35,611 bases of DNA from an uncultured Rhizobiaceae group bacterium (GCA_905480295.1 CAJQPW010000054.1:1-35611), one strand, 5' to 3'. Positions 7,759 to 16,668 are shown, counted from the stretch's first letter. Translations and numbers: made by a program. Notes: generated by a model not told the origin, from the sequence alone.

Positions 7759-8631
7759 CTAGTTGATCACCACGCTGTAACGCACGATCCGATTGTTGTC
7801 AGAATCAGAAAAATAATAGCTGGTGCCGTGAATGGCGACGCCTTCGGGGTCATCAAACAGGTTGGGACCCAGGCCTGGTGAGCCTGATCCGATCACGCCG
7901 ACAAGGCTGCCCTGATCGCCGACATTGGGATCGATCATCAAGATCCTGTGGGCGTCCTGATCAGCGACCACCAGTCGGCCAAATGCATCCACATCGAGGT
8001 AACGTGGTCCGATGAAGCCATATTTGGGGTCATTGATGATCCGAATGGGTTTCAGCTCCGGCGACAGATTGACCAGTCGCCGATTGAAATTGTCGGCCAC
8101 CCAGATGCTGCCATCGGGTGCCTCCGCCACATCATGGGCACCAAAATATCCTTCGGCTGCCGCGACAACCTTTTCCCCTTCATAAGCCAGAACCGAACCG
8201 GTTCCGCCAGCCATGGCGTAGATTCTGCCATTGCTGTGGGCCAGCGCGCCTTCGGTCCGGCTGGCAGGCAGCGCCATGCTCAGCTCAGGTTCCTGACCGA
8301 CAAGGCGGTCAAACACCAAAACCGCATTCAACCCGGTCACCGCTATGACGGCCCGGCCTTCGGGGTCAAAGGAAATATCATGCACACCAGCCAGTCGGCC
8401 TTCAGCCCGCATGTCGATCAGTTCAAGCGTCTGGGCATTCAAAACCGCGATGCGTGACCCGAATTTATCGGCGACATAAAGATGCCCGTCCGGTCCAATC
8501 GCCAGATCGTGCGGGTCACTGAGTATGGCCTCGCTGGCGCGGTCAAAGGACGCAAAAGGAACCGGTGCTTCCTGGCTCGCAGCGGGGAAACTCACAAGAA
8601 GGCACATTAGAATTGCTACGACGCGGCTCAT
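7759..8631 (-). CDS. Exported NHL-repeat beta-propeller protein
   Basis: A 290-residue protein with signal peptide MSRVVAILMCLLVSFPAASQEA and a series of NHL-type blades: SDPHDLAIGPDGHLYVADKFGSRIAVL, GVHDISFDPEGRAVIAV, GAHDVAEAPDGSIWVADNFNRRLVNL, YLDVDAFGRLVVADQDAHRILMI and DDPEGVAIHGTSYYFSDSDNNRIVRY. The repeats imply a six-bladed propeller in the periplasm acting as a binding scaffold or, less often, a lyase/lactonase-type enzyme. GAGGAG lies 7 bases before the ATG at 8631; the frame is open for 35 more codons upstream, but these lack a signal peptide. It ends 184 bases upstream of the exported MBL hydrolase and may be transcribed with it. Exact role unknown. Confidence 0.83.
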   Translation of the reverse strand: MSRVVAILMCLLVSFPAASQEAPVPFASFDRASEAILSDPHDLAIGPDGHLYVADKFGSRIAVLNAQTLELIDMRAEGRLAGVHDISFDPEGRAVIAVTGLNAVLVFDRLVGQEPELSMALPASRTEGALAHSNGRIYAMAGGTGSVLAYEGEKVVAAAEGYFGAHDVAEAPDGSIWVADNFNRRLVNLSPELKPIRIINDPKYGFIGPRYLDVDAFGRLVVADQDAHRILMIDPNVGDQGSLVGVIGSGSPGLGPNLFDDPEGVAIHGTSYYFSDSDNNRIVRYSVVIN

Positions 8632-8813
8632 CGGGGTCTCCTCAAAATTTGCAACCTGCAGGCGCTGTTTTGCAAACAGGACCCGGCGATCCAGATCCTT
8701 GTTGGTCAAAAAATTGGGTCGCACATCAGCGCTCATAAAAGCGGGAAGCCCGACGTTTAGTCAAATCGAGCTGGCCCTGCCTGCGGCGTCAAATCATTCT
8801 GGCGGCCGAGGGT

Positions 8814-10070
8814 CTAGGCAGGCGTTCTTTCGAATTCCAGATAGTTGCGCTGGTTGGAAATGTGATCGGCAATATGTTTTGCATCATGCCACACACCCCA
8901 GATAAAGGCAGAGCCGCGCCGCGACTGCCAGGGCAATCCGAGAAAATATATCCCCGGTTCGGTTGTCACACCGCGGTGATGCAAAGGCCGGCCGGCCTCA
9001 TCCAGAACGTCAACATTCAGCCAGTTGTAGTCAACCGCATAGCCCGTTGCCCATATGATCGTATTGATGCCCTGCTTTTGCAGATCCAGCTCAAGCACAG
9101 GATTGGTCACGCAATGCGGATCGGGATCGATGATACGGGCCTCCGGTTCCTCCGGCAGGTCGAGGCCATTGCGGGCAATATAGGCATCAGCCTCATCCAG
9201 TACCGACAGATAATTGGCGTCACCCTGGGCGATATTGCGGCCAAGATCGTCTGAAAAATGCAGCACACCATCCGCGTAGGATTCCGTAAGCCCGAGCAGG
9301 TTCATGCCGCGCGCTGCGTAGCGCCTGAAGTCAACCGTCTGGCCACCGTGGGCGCCGCTGACCGAGATGGTCACATGTTCGGTACCGGGATCCACCGCCC
9401 CCGCTTCCCACTTGCCCAGAACGCCAAGCCACCACACAAAATCCCGTCCCCGATAGCTGCGTGGCGGGCGGTCATGCGGTCCCACCGAAAGATGGACCTG
9501 TCGGCCCGCACGCAGCAGTTCATCGGCAATCTGCCCACCCGAAGAACCCGCGCCGACCACCAGCACCGAACCGGCCGGAAGCTGTTGTGGGTTGTGGTAG
9601 CTGTTGGAGTGAATTTGCATCACCGGTGCATCCTGGGGCACCAGCGCCGGGAAGATCGGCCGTTGGAACGGGCCGGTTGCCGCAACCACATTGGTCGCTT
9701 CGATCACACCCTGAGAGGTCTCAATGCGAAAGGCCCGCCTGCCAGCCAGCTTGGTCACGCTCTTGACGTCCACCCCACAGCGGATGGGACAATCAATCTG
9801 TCGGGCATAGGCTTCGAAATAGTCAACAACCTGATCCTTGGTCGCGAACGCATCCGGGCTGATGTCGGGAAATGTCATGCTCGGGAAACGGTCGTGCCAG
9901 GCAGGTCCATTGGCGACCAGCGAATCCCACCTCTCCGTCCGCCAGCGCTCGGCGATCCGGTGCCGCTCCAGAACAAGGTGGGAAATCTTCCTGTTGCCGA
10001 GATGCTCGCTCAGGGCCAACCCGGCCTGACCACCACCAACAATCAGTGTATCGATTTTTTCCGTTGCCAT
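8814..10070 (-). CDS. FAD-dependent monooxygenase-like oxidoreductase (FMO/CzcO type)
   Basis: A 418-residue flavoprotein with two dinucleotide-binding motifs: GGGQAG at residues 12-17 (FAD) and GAGSSG at 173-178 (NADPH). Between them lie the ATGPFQRP motif (131-138) and an HSNSYHNP segment (154-161) that resembles the FMO fingerprint FxGxxxHxxxY without its Phe-Gly. Near the C-terminus, IIWATGYAVDYNWL is the second ATG motif of class B flavin monooxygenases. Such cytoplasmic enzymes oxygenate N, S or carbonyl groups using NADPH and O2. The substrate is not predictable. An AAGGGG ribosome-binding site precedes the ATG. It diverges from the MFS gene across 346 bases. Confidence 0.85.
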   Translation of the reverse strand: MATEKIDTLIVGGGQAGLALSEHLGNRKISHLVLERHRIAERWRTERWDSLVANGPAWHDRFPSMTFPDISPDAFATKDQVVDYFEAYARQIDCPIRCGVDVKSVTKLAGRRAFRIETSQGVIEATNVVAATGPFQRPIFPALVPQDAPVMQIHSNSYHNPQQLPAGSVLVVGAGSSGGQIADELLRAGRQVHLSVGPHDRPPRSYRGRDFVWWLGVLGKWEAGAVDPGTEHVTISVSGAHGGQTVDFRRYAARGMNLLGLTESYADGVLHFSDDLGRNIAQGDANYLSVLDEADAYIARNGLDLPEEPEARIIDPDPHCVTNPVLELDLQKQGINTIIWATGYAVDYNWLNVDVLDEAGRPLHHRGVTTEPGIYFLGLPWQSRRGSAFIWGVWHDAKHIADHISNQRNYLEFERTPA

Positions 10071-10416
10071 GTCCGGCCCCTTTTTCGACGTTCAGCACGT
10101 CCTGGATTGGCGCGAGTCCCGCGCTTTGGCGATGCAGTCTTTGCAGCCTGTCGTCATCGCCTGATTGCGCGACGGGCACCACAATGCCACTGCAAAATTA
10201 ATGTGTCGGGCTAAGGTCGTTGGATTCGTTGATTAGGTAAAGCACAAAAAAACTGAATATTGATTAGAATTAAACTATCTCTTTTTCGCGCTCGACTGCT
10301 GCCCGGGATTTCGCACCGCTTGTTGCCAGCGGCGCTGGAAATGCGGCGATCAACTGCTGTATTTGCGCCGGGAAACCGGTTAGAAGATCACCGACCCTTT
10401 CAGGACAGGCATCACC
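10071..10416. promoter_or_regulatory. 346-base divergent intergenic region with paired TTGATTAG octamers
   Basis: No convincing gene lies here. It separates the FMO-like gene (minus) from the MFS gene (plus). An AT-rich centre (about 10190-10290) contains TTGATTAG at 10229-10236 and again at 10260-10267. The 31-base period places both on roughly the same helix face (about three turns). The same octamer is one arm of the dyad at 28700-28722. The octamer pair may be a regulator site and the AT-rich part likely holds the promoters, but I could not fix -35/-10 boxes. Confidence 0.4.
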
Positions 10417-11604
10417 ATGACCCGATCACCGCCGCACCGGATCACGCTGATACTGGTTACCGCACTGGCGATCCTTACCCTCAACATGTTACTGCCGTCG
10501 CTGGCCAATATTGCCCGCGATCTGGAGACGAGCTATGCGGTCGTCAGCCTCGCGGTTGCGGGCTATCTTGGCATAACCGCCGTTGTCCACCTGGTGATTG
10601 GTCCCCTGTCTGACCGCTATGGCAGACGGCCGGTTTTGTTATCGGTGCTGGTTCTGTTCATTGCCGCGTCGATCATCTGTTCGCTGGCCGAAAACATCTG
10701 GATGTTCCTGCTGTTCAGAATGTTGCAGGCCGGGATGGCATCGGGTTCCGCCCTTTCCATGGTGATTGTCAGGGATACGCATTCCAAGCGGGAGGCGGCG
10801 GGCGTGATCGGCTATATCAGCATGGCAATGGCATTGGCACCGATGCTGGGCCCGATATTGGGTGGAACGCTGGACGCGGCCTTTGGCTGGCGGTCCGTAT
10901 TTCATTTTTATGCATTGGCGGGATTTTGCATGTTTGTGTTGTGCTGGCTGGATGTCGGTGAAACCCGGCCGGAACGTGCACATAACGCCGATGGCAACGG
11001 GGACACTTTTTGGACCGTGGCACGCGAACCCCGGTTCTGGGCCTATGCGCTGTGCACGGCCTTTTCGACCGGTGCATTTTATATATTCATCGCGGGTGCC
11101 CCGCTGGTCGCCGACACCACATTCAAGGTTTCAACCGCCCAGCTTGGTCTTTTCATTGGCAGCATAACGGGTGGCTTCATGCTGGGTTCGTTTTTTGCCG
11201 GACGCTATTCGCCCCATCACCCGCTGGCAACAATGATGATCGCCGGACGGCTGTTTGCCTTTGGCGGCCTGATCCTTGGCCTGACGTTGGTACTGTCCGG
11301 CTGGCTCAGCCCGCTGCTGTTCTTTGGTTGCACGATTTTTGTCGGGTTTGGAAACGGGATCACCATGCCCAGCAGCAATTCGGGCGTCATGTCGGTCAGT
11401 GCAACATCGGCAGGCACGGCTGCCGGGCTCAATGGTGCCTTCAACGTCACCTGCGGTGCGCTGCTGACCCTGCTGACCGGGTTTGTGCTGACACCGGCCA
11501 ATGCGCCGGTGTTGCTCATGGTGCTGATGCTGACGGCGGTTGTGGTCAGCCTGCTTGCCGCCCTGTGGGCCCGACGGTTTGAACGGAATGATGCCGCCGC
11601 TTAA
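10417..11604 (+). CDS. MFS transporter, Bcr/CflA drug-resistance type (DHA1)
   Basis: A 395-residue, mostly hydrophobic inner-membrane protein with about 12 predicted helices. MFS motif A between helices 2 and 3 is clear (GPLSDRYGRRP, residues 62-72). The following segment, with LFRMLQAGMASGSALSMVIVRD and the helix-5 GPILGGTLDAAFGWRSVF motif C, is characteristic of proton-driven Bcr/CflA multidrug exporters. It starts at ATG 10417 with AGGACAGG upstream. Its stop shares the palindrome TTAA (11601-11604) with the stop of the convergent MBL gene. It could export a drug, a peptide or a metabolite; there is no functional link to its neighbours. Confidence 0.88.
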   Translation: MTRSPPHRITLILVTALAILTLNMLLPSLANIARDLETSYAVVSLAVAGYLGITAVVHLVIGPLSDRYGRRPVLLSVLVLFIAASIICSLAENIWMFLLFRMLQAGMASGSALSMVIVRDTHSKREAAGVIGYISMAMALAPMLGPILGGTLDAAFGWRSVFHFYALAGFCMFVLCWLDVGETRPERAHNADGNGDTFWTVAREPRFWAYALCTAFSTGAFYIFIAGAPLVADTTFKVSTAQLGLFIGSITGGFMLGSFFAGRYSPHHPLATMMIAGRLFAFGGLILGLTLVLSGWLSPLLFFGCTIFVGFGNGITMPSSNSGVMSVSATSAGTAAGLNGAFNVTCGALLTLLTGFVLTPANAPVLLMVLMLTAVVVSLLAALWARRFERNDAAA

Positions 11605-12734
11605 TTCCCCAGTTCCAAGTTCACCGAGAGTTCGGCTTCATCTCGTTCGACAAGGGTGACGGTGCAATCCTGTTTGATCTTTTTCAACGCCGCGTCAAAA
11701 GGTGCTGCGACGCCGGAGTGAAACTTGGTTTTGATCGCCGAAATCGGGTTGGTGAATGCCAGGGTAAAGGTTGCACCGGGCCGCGCCGCCGCCAACATTT
11801 TCAGCGTGCCTGCGTCTGGATTGTCGTGTTTGCCATTTGCTGAAAAGACATAAATGTCGGCAGTTATGTTTTCCAGAAACTCCTGCGTCATGTTCCGGTC
11901 GGATCCGTGATGCGGCATTTTCAGAACCGTGAAATGCGCCTTCCCATTGTTCAGCAGGTTCTTTTCCTCAAGCCCCTCGACCAGATCATCGCCCCTTGCA
12001 TCACCGGTGAGAAACACCGACGCCCCCTCGCAGCGCACCACCGCCGTGATCGATGACAGATTGGATACCGACTTATCCAGATAGGCTGCGGTTTCAATTT
12101 TCTTGTCCGGCTCCGGCCATTTGTCGCCCAGTTCTTTCAGCCGCTTGGCATTGGGGCCTGTGATGGTGATCGCCACACCCCCGTCCAGATGCACATCGTT
12201 CCAGGCCGTGCTGACCGTGCCGTGATGGGGGGCATTGCTGGCGATCTTCCAGCGGTGAAGGTGTTGCTCAAGCCTGTCCCCCTGGGCGAAGCTCGACAGG
12301 ATCAGATCCATCCGTCCGTCCCGGTCATCCAGGGTCTCAAGGTGTTGTTTCAGATCGACCGACGAGCTGGCTGTAATGCTGCCGGCAGTGGCAACGCTGA
12401 CATGGCGCGTCAGATGGTGAAAGGAATTGTGCCAGAATTTTCCAAATTCCAGCAGATCAGTTTCAAAGTTCTTGCCGGCCTTTTCCCGTTTGAAAAAATC
12501 CAGAAAACCCTTCAGGTGATCATTGTCGATATGACTGACCATGCCGAGCTCGAAATAGAGCGGGGCGCTGGGAGAGATTTCGACTTTCAACTCTTCCAGC
12601 CGTTTTTTCAAAACCTGCTTATAGGTTCCCGATGATCCGCTATCGACAATCGCCAGGCGGCGAAGCGCGGGACTTCCAAAATGAAAGATGATGCAATCAC
12701 CTTCCTTCGCATTCAGGCACTCCATGGTAAACAT
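11601..12734 (-). CDS. ComEC/Rec2-like MBL-fold hydrolase, second gene of the subtilase operon
   Basis: A 377-residue soluble metallo-beta-lactamase-fold protein without signal peptide or membrane helices. It has the ComEC/Rec2-type metal motif SHIDNDHLKG (H68, D70, D72, H73), then VFLTGDARGDD, KMPHHGSDRN and FSANGKHDNPD, all in the order of the ComEC C-terminal nuclease-like domain. These motifs suggest a two-metal phosphodiesterase or nuclease, but activity is inferred. It begins 16 bases after the subtilase stop, so the two form one transcript. Stand-alone ComEC-like MBL proteins paired with proteases are seen in bacterial conflict loci such as the MBL/protease AVAST type. Here no STAND NTPase is present. 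The extreme C-terminus overlaps the MFS gene by 4 bases. Confidence 0.83.
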   Translation of the reverse strand: MFTMECLNAKEGDCIIFHFGSPALRRLAIVDSGSSGTYKQVLKKRLEELKVEISPSAPLYFELGMVSHIDNDHLKGFLDFFKREKAGKNFETDLLEFGKFWHNSFHHLTRHVSVATAGSITASSSVDLKQHLETLDDRDGRMDLILSSFAQGDRLEQHLHRWKIASNAPHHGTVSTAWNDVHLDGGVAITITGPNAKRLKELGDKWPEPDKKIETAAYLDKSVSNLSSITAVVRCEGASVFLTGDARGDDLVEGLEEKNLLNNGKAHFTVLKMPHHGSDRNMTQEFLENITADIYVFSANGKHDNPDAGTLKMLAAARPGATFTLAFTNPISAIKTKFHSGVAAPFDAALKKIKQDCTVTLVERDEAELSVNLELGN

Positions 12735-12750
12735 CGATCATTCCCTCCTC

Positions 12751-15120
12751 TTAAACCGACTGAATGGCACGCAATATGTCGACCAGACCGGCCCCCTGAA
12801 ACCGCCTTTCCCGGTTAAGGTCGGTGGCCGTGTCGCATAATATCTTTTTGACCTTGGCAGGCTGTCTGATGAGTTCGCGGTGGCGCGCCATCAGGCTGGC
12901 AGCGGCGCCGCTGACATGGGGGGCCGCCATGCTGGTACCGTCCATGATATCGACCTTGCATTTGGGCACCGCTGCTAGAATTTTTTCGCCCGGGGCCACG
13001 ATATCCGGCTTCAGCCGACCGTCACCGGTTGGTCCGCGGCTTGAAAAATAGCTGATGCCATAGGTATGCGGTTCCCGCTTGTGGGTGGCGCCAACGGTGA
13101 TCACCCCTTCAGCATTGCCCGGATCGGTGATGGAAATTGCATCATAGCCTTCCTGCGACCCGCCCGCGGTCATCCGGTTGCTGACACCGGCGTTTCCGGC
13201 CGCCGCAACCACCACCACGCCGTTTGAAATCAAGCGTTCGCTCTCCAGGCAGACCGGGGTGCGTCCGCAGGCAAAATTGCGCAGATCATGCGGCAGGGAA
13301 AGGCTGATATTGACCCCCTGCACCCGCATTTTGCCCCGGTCACGATTGAGATGCTGAATGAACTGCAGCGCAGCCAGCACGATGAATTCCTGACCGGAAC
13401 CGTCCGGCGGACAGACCCGCAAATCATAGATGCTCAGCTTCGGGCAAACCCCGATCACGTCTTTTGACGGGTAACTGTCGTCCGCATCAAAATCGGGATC
13501 ATCACGCTCTGATTTCAGTGTCAGATCTCCACGCCTGATATCACCACACAACGTGCTGGCCACATGGGTACCGTGGGGGTTTTCCGGCACCAGGTAGTCT
13601 TCACTGTGAGGCACCGAAATGATCGGTTCGATCAGGCTCCAGTTAATCTCGCGTCCGTTCAGTACGTGGCGCTCGATATCTTCAAGCGACCGTGTGATTT
13701 TAACCAGAAGCCGGCCGACCTCGGCTTCAAAATCGAGAAAATCCTGTGCGTTCTGTTTGCTGGCACTCAGGATCAATCTCAACCTGTCGGGGAAGGCATG
13801 GCGGGCCACCAGATAGGCGGTGATGGCCTTGCCCATCGTCACGCCATGGGCGGTGACACAAGCTTCGACAAAGGCGTTGGTGGAAGATCCCCCGGCGTCG
13901 ACATCCAACATCAATTTGTCGAACTGGCCCTTAAGAAAATAATCCAGACGGTTGAAGTCAAAAGTGGCCAGCACGCGGGAATTTTTCACCCGCTCTGACG
14001 CCATTGTCTTGGTGAACTCATTGCCCCCAACGATGTCATAAAGTTGGCCGGTAGCTGCCGGGGTGGCGCGTTTGCTGCGGTCCCCAAAGGCCGGATGCGT
14101 GGCATCCACACCGGAATCGATGATCGCCCAGACAATACCCGATGTGGAATGTTCAAATACGCGCTCCGCCGCATCTGCTTTCACCGTGCGACGGGACTCT
14201 GTGAGAGACAGATTGAAATCGCGGTTGAGATTGATTTTCCAGATCGATTGCCGCTGATCGCTCTGCCGTTTCATCGACGTGCCGGAAAGTTCTTCCAGCG
14301 TTTCTGCATCATCGTCGGTTTTGCTGTCTTCTGCCGATTTCCAGGATTTCACCCAACCGTCACCAATGCTTCGCAAAGCGTGTTTGATAAAGGCCTTCAA
14401 CTGACCGGAGAGACGGTTTTCCTTACCTTCGCTGATGTTCAACAGGGCCTGCGATACCTCGCCAATGGTCGACCAGCGTTTGCGGTAACTGGCCTTGCTG
14501 AAGCGCTTTCCACGTTTTCTGGGCAGCATGGAATCGGCGTAGTTCAACAATCCGATGATTGCCAGAAACCGCCAGATTTCCTTTTCCTTGCTCTTTCGAA
14601 ACGCCATCAGGATGGCTTCTCTAAATCCCTTGTCGTTCAGAGTTAGCGAATAATTTGCTTCCTGCAGAATCGTGTCGAGATGCTTGCCAACGCGCGCTTC
14701 CCACAACCACCAATTGGTGCGCGGAACAAAAATATTGATCAGCGTATCAAGCGGCACATTGGCCGACACATCGTTTGACAGGGCAAACATGTTCAGATCG
14801 CTGGACACATCCTTGTCACTGCGGATTGCCCAAGGGTCACTGTGCTGTTCCGCCGATGCACCCTTGCCGCCCAGGGTCCTGATGCGGCCGAGGAAATAGC
14901 GCAGCAATTCGCCGCTTTCGGTCTTGTAGTCCGGGACAATGATCAGCGGGGCGGGCTCACCTGGATTGTTGGCATAGAACAACCAAACATCGGAAAGGAC
15001 CGGACTGTCCTGGGTATGTCGCAGACCAGAACCAAACGACAAAATGAGCTGCCTGAATGCGGCGCGCCACTGATCAATTTCAGAATCGTTTTCGCAAAAG
15101 TCCTGGTATTTACTTGCCAT
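12751..15120 (-). CDS. Subtilisin-like serine protease (S8) with long N-terminal region and catalytic-domain insertion
   Basis: A 789-residue protein with an intact subtilase triad: D335 (WAIIDSGVD), H516 (NPHGTHVAS) and S730 (DGTSMAAPHVSG), with oxyanion N643 (VAAAGNAG). Two features stand out. About 325 residues precede the catalytic domain. They show no signal peptide, are rich in Trp and charged residues, and contain a helical basic stretch near 195-220 (RKRGKRFSKASYRKRW). In addition, D335 and H516 are 181 residues apart, against about 30-40 in ordinary subtilisins, which implies an insertion of roughly 150 residues with predicted helices (about 380-500). Lack of a signal peptide suggests a cytoplasmic protease. 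ATG 15120 is preferred over the longer frame because GAGGGGA lies 6 bases upstream. It is co-transcribed with the MBL gene and divergent from the patatin. Confidence 0.88.
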   Translation of the reverse strand: MASKYQDFCENDSEIDQWRAAFRQLILSFGSGLRHTQDSPVLSDVWLFYANNPGEPAPLIIVPDYKTESGELLRYFLGRIRTLGGKGASAEQHSDPWAIRSDKDVSSDLNMFALSNDVSANVPLDTLINIFVPRTNWWLWEARVGKHLDTILQEANYSLTLNDKGFREAILMAFRKSKEKEIWRFLAIIGLLNYADSMLPRKRGKRFSKASYRKRWSTIGEVSQALLNISEGKENRLSGQLKAFIKHALRSIGDGWVKSWKSAEDSKTDDDAETLEELSGTSMKRQSDQRQSIWKINLNRDFNLSLTESRRTVKADAAERVFEHSTSGIVWAIIDSGVDATHPAFGDRSKRATPAATGQLYDIVGGNEFTKTMASERVKNSRVLATFDFNRLDYFLKGQFDKLMLDVDAGGSSTNAFVEACVTAHGVTMGKAITAYLVARHAFPDRLRLILSASKQNAQDFLDFEAEVGRLLVKITRSLEDIERHVLNGREINWSLIEPIISVPHSEDYLVPENPHGTHVASTLCGDIRRGDLTLKSERDDPDFDADDSYPSKDVIGVCPKLSIYDLRVCPPDGSGQEFIVLAALQFIQHLNRDRGKMRVQGVNISLSLPHDLRNFACGRTPVCLESERLISNGVVVVAAAGNAGVSNRMTAGGSQEGYDAISITDPGNAEGVITVGATHKREPHTYGISYFSSRGPTGDGRLKPDIVAPGEKILAAVPKCKVDIMDGTSMAAPHVSGAAASLMARHRELIRQPAKVKKILCDTATDLNRERRFQGAGLVDILRAIQSV

Positions 15121-15354
15121 GCCCTGTCCCCTCAGATCAGTTCCGGCACGGTGAGCTGGTTGGCAGTCTCCGCACAACAAAACGTCATTTCAGCCAGCCC
15201 CCGGCCCCAATACGCTCTCACATGCGTTCAAACAGGTCAATAATGGACAAGCATATCCTTATCCGGACCAAGATAAATTAATTTGACTCATGTACGGATT
15301 TCGCTTCCACTGATATTTGGGGCATCGTTGAAGTCATTGAGGAGGCTGCAACCC
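15121..15354. promoter_or_regulatory. Divergent intergenic region between subtilase and patatin genes
   Basis: A 234-base region that must hold promoters for both directions. The half near the patatin is AT-richer and includes TTGACT at 15283-15288, a possible -35 box for the plus strand with no good -10 at normal spacing. A short TTATC-N8-GATAA dyad lies at 15259-15276. A 12-codon ORF (15243-15281) has only a weak AGG upstream and is not called as a gene. A shared promoter region would allow joint regulation of protease and lipase. Confidence 0.4.
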
Positions 15355-16464
15355 ATGCCTATTCCTACCAATAGGGATCGTTTTGCGCTCGCCATGTCCG
15401 GTGGCGGATTCCGGGCAACATTATTTCATTGCGGCGCACTTTTACGACTTAATGAATTGGGACTTTTACCTGAACTGGAACGCATTGCCAGTGTTTCAGG
15501 TGGGTCGATCGTTTCGGGACGGCTTGCTGCACGGTGGCAGCATTTGAACTTTGACTCCGCCGGTCATGCGCCCAATCTGAAATCAGAAGTCATTGATCCG
15601 CTCAGGACATTCTGCAAACGCAATGTCGACATGATGGCCATTGGTCTTGGCGGCCTGCTGCCGGGTTTGTCGATTGGCGAAATGCTGACCCGCACCTATG
15701 ACGAACATCTGGGTCTCGACGGTATGACATTGCAGGACATGCCTGATGTTCCGCAATTCATATTCATGTCGACAAACCTCCAGACCGGGCGGGCGGTTCG
15801 CCTGTCGAAGGCCCGGCTTGCCGACTATCGTTTGGGCGACATTCAAAACCCTCAAACGCCGGTTGCCGTTGCGGTTGCCGCATCGAGCGCCTTTCCTCCG
15901 GTGCTGTCACCGGTGGAGATCAAGACCGACATCAATTCATGGACCAGCCTTCAGGGGGCCGACCTGCACGGCAAGCCAAAATATGCAAAGAAACTTCTGC
16001 TCACCGACGGGGGCGCCTACGACAATCTTGGGCTGGAGACGGTGGATTCCTTCAAGACCCTGCTGATCAGCGATGCCGGCGCCCCTTTCTCGACCCAGTC
16101 CGACGGGGATACTTTGTGGCATCAGCAAGCATTGCGGGCGCTGGACATTGCCACCGACCAGGCACGGGCGCTGCGAAAACGGCACATCTTTCTACAATTC
16201 AGCGGCAGTGATCGGAAACTGGCCTTCTGGGGCATTGATCAGGATATCAACACCCACGCGGCCCCCGGCGGCCTGCCCTGTCCGTTTAAGGTCACACGCA
16301 AACTTGGCCAGATCCGAACGCGGTTGAACAAATTCAGCAATCGCGAACAGGGGCAATTGATCAACTGGGGATATGCAGCGACGGACAATGCGGTTCGAAA
16401 CCACATTCTGCCCAATGCAACCGCACCCGACGGATGGCCATACCCGGCCCAGAAACTGTCGTGA
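15355..16464 (+). CDS. Patatin-like phospholipase
   Basis: A 369-residue lipid acyl hydrolase of the patatin family. The oxyanion-hole loop SGGGFR is at residues 15-20, the nucleophile is S48 in ASVSGGS, and the catalytic Asp is D218 in LTDGGAYDN, giving the Ser-Asp dyad. There is no signal peptide, so it should act in the cytoplasm on the inner membrane or be delivered otherwise. The residues after 230 (LLISDAGAPF, then a helical C-terminus) are typical of bacterial patatins of this length. The frame is open to 15283, but GGAGG at 15341-15345 fixes ATG 15355. It is divergent from the subtilase-MBL operon. Patatins serve as membrane-degrading effectors in CBASS and related systems and also in ordinary lipid turnover. 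Confidence 0.88.
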   Translation: MPIPTNRDRFALAMSGGGFRATLFHCGALLRLNELGLLPELERIASVSGGSIVSGRLAARWQHLNFDSAGHAPNLKSEVIDPLRTFCKRNVDMMAIGLGGLLPGLSIGEMLTRTYDEHLGLDGMTLQDMPDVPQFIFMSTNLQTGRAVRLSKARLADYRLGDIQNPQTPVAVAVAASSAFPPVLSPVEIKTDINSWTSLQGADLHGKPKYAKKLLLTDGGAYDNLGLETVDSFKTLLISDAGAPFSTQSDGDTLWHQQALRALDIATDQARALRKRHIFLQFSGSDRKLAFWGIDQDINTHAAPGGLPCPFKVTRKLGQIRTRLNKFSNREQGQLINWGYAATDNAVRNHILPNATAPDGWPYPAQKLS

Positions 16465-16479
16465 CCGTGTCGACACACC

Positions 16480-16640
16480 AACTGAGGGATTATATTTTAG
16501 AGAAATAAAGATAGAAATAAATATAAATCTTACATATATTCATGTTTCTATAAAATGAAGCAAGAATATATTATTGTTTATTTACCTAAAGACGAGAAAA
16601 TATTTGAGCTTATTGACTTTTATATTTGGATGTGACTAGC
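16480..16640. other. Sharply AT-rich spacer, possible foreign remnant
   Basis: The sequence between the patatin stop and the small secreted-protein gene drops to a strongly AT-rich composition, visibly unlike the GC-rich flanks. One frame is open from 16501 to a TGA at 16633-16635. It contains a 26-codon ORF from ATG 16555 (MKQEYIIVYLPKDEKIFELI...) that reads like protein but has no ribosome-binding site. It may be a remnant of an AT-rich gene, a regulatory leader, or simply a promoter region. It contains the hairpin described separately. Confidence 0.5.
16534..16571 (+). terminator. Long imperfect stem-loop downstream of the patatin gene, possible terminator
   Basis: ATATATTC (16534-16541) pairs with GAATATAT (16564-16571). 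After one mismatch the stem continues with six more pairs (16543-16548 with 16557-16562, one G-U), leaving the 8-base loop TATAAAAT. The 3' side is T-rich (TATTGTTTATTT). It lies 70 bases after the patatin stop and 98 bases before the next start, so it could end patatin transcription or control the next operon. The stem is A/T-rich and so weaker than a classic intrinsic terminator. Confidence 0.35.
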
Positions 16641-16668
16641 TTGAAATTCAGTGGGAGGGCACTGAACG

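Noticed and set aside
9258-10214. Long plus-strand frame of 318 codons opposite the FMO-like gene
   Set aside because: It is antisense to a well-conserved flavoprotein, has no recognisable motifs and reads as a GC-rich shadow frame.
15243-15281. A 12-codon leader peptide upstream of the patatin
   Set aside because: It has only a weak AGG upstream, no regulatory codon run and no adjacent attenuator structure.
11601-16464. Direct assignment to CBASS, AVAST or a gasdermin system
   Set aside because: No nucleotide cyclase, STAND NTPase, gasdermin-like protein or ancillary CBASS gene is present; only effector-type domains are shared.
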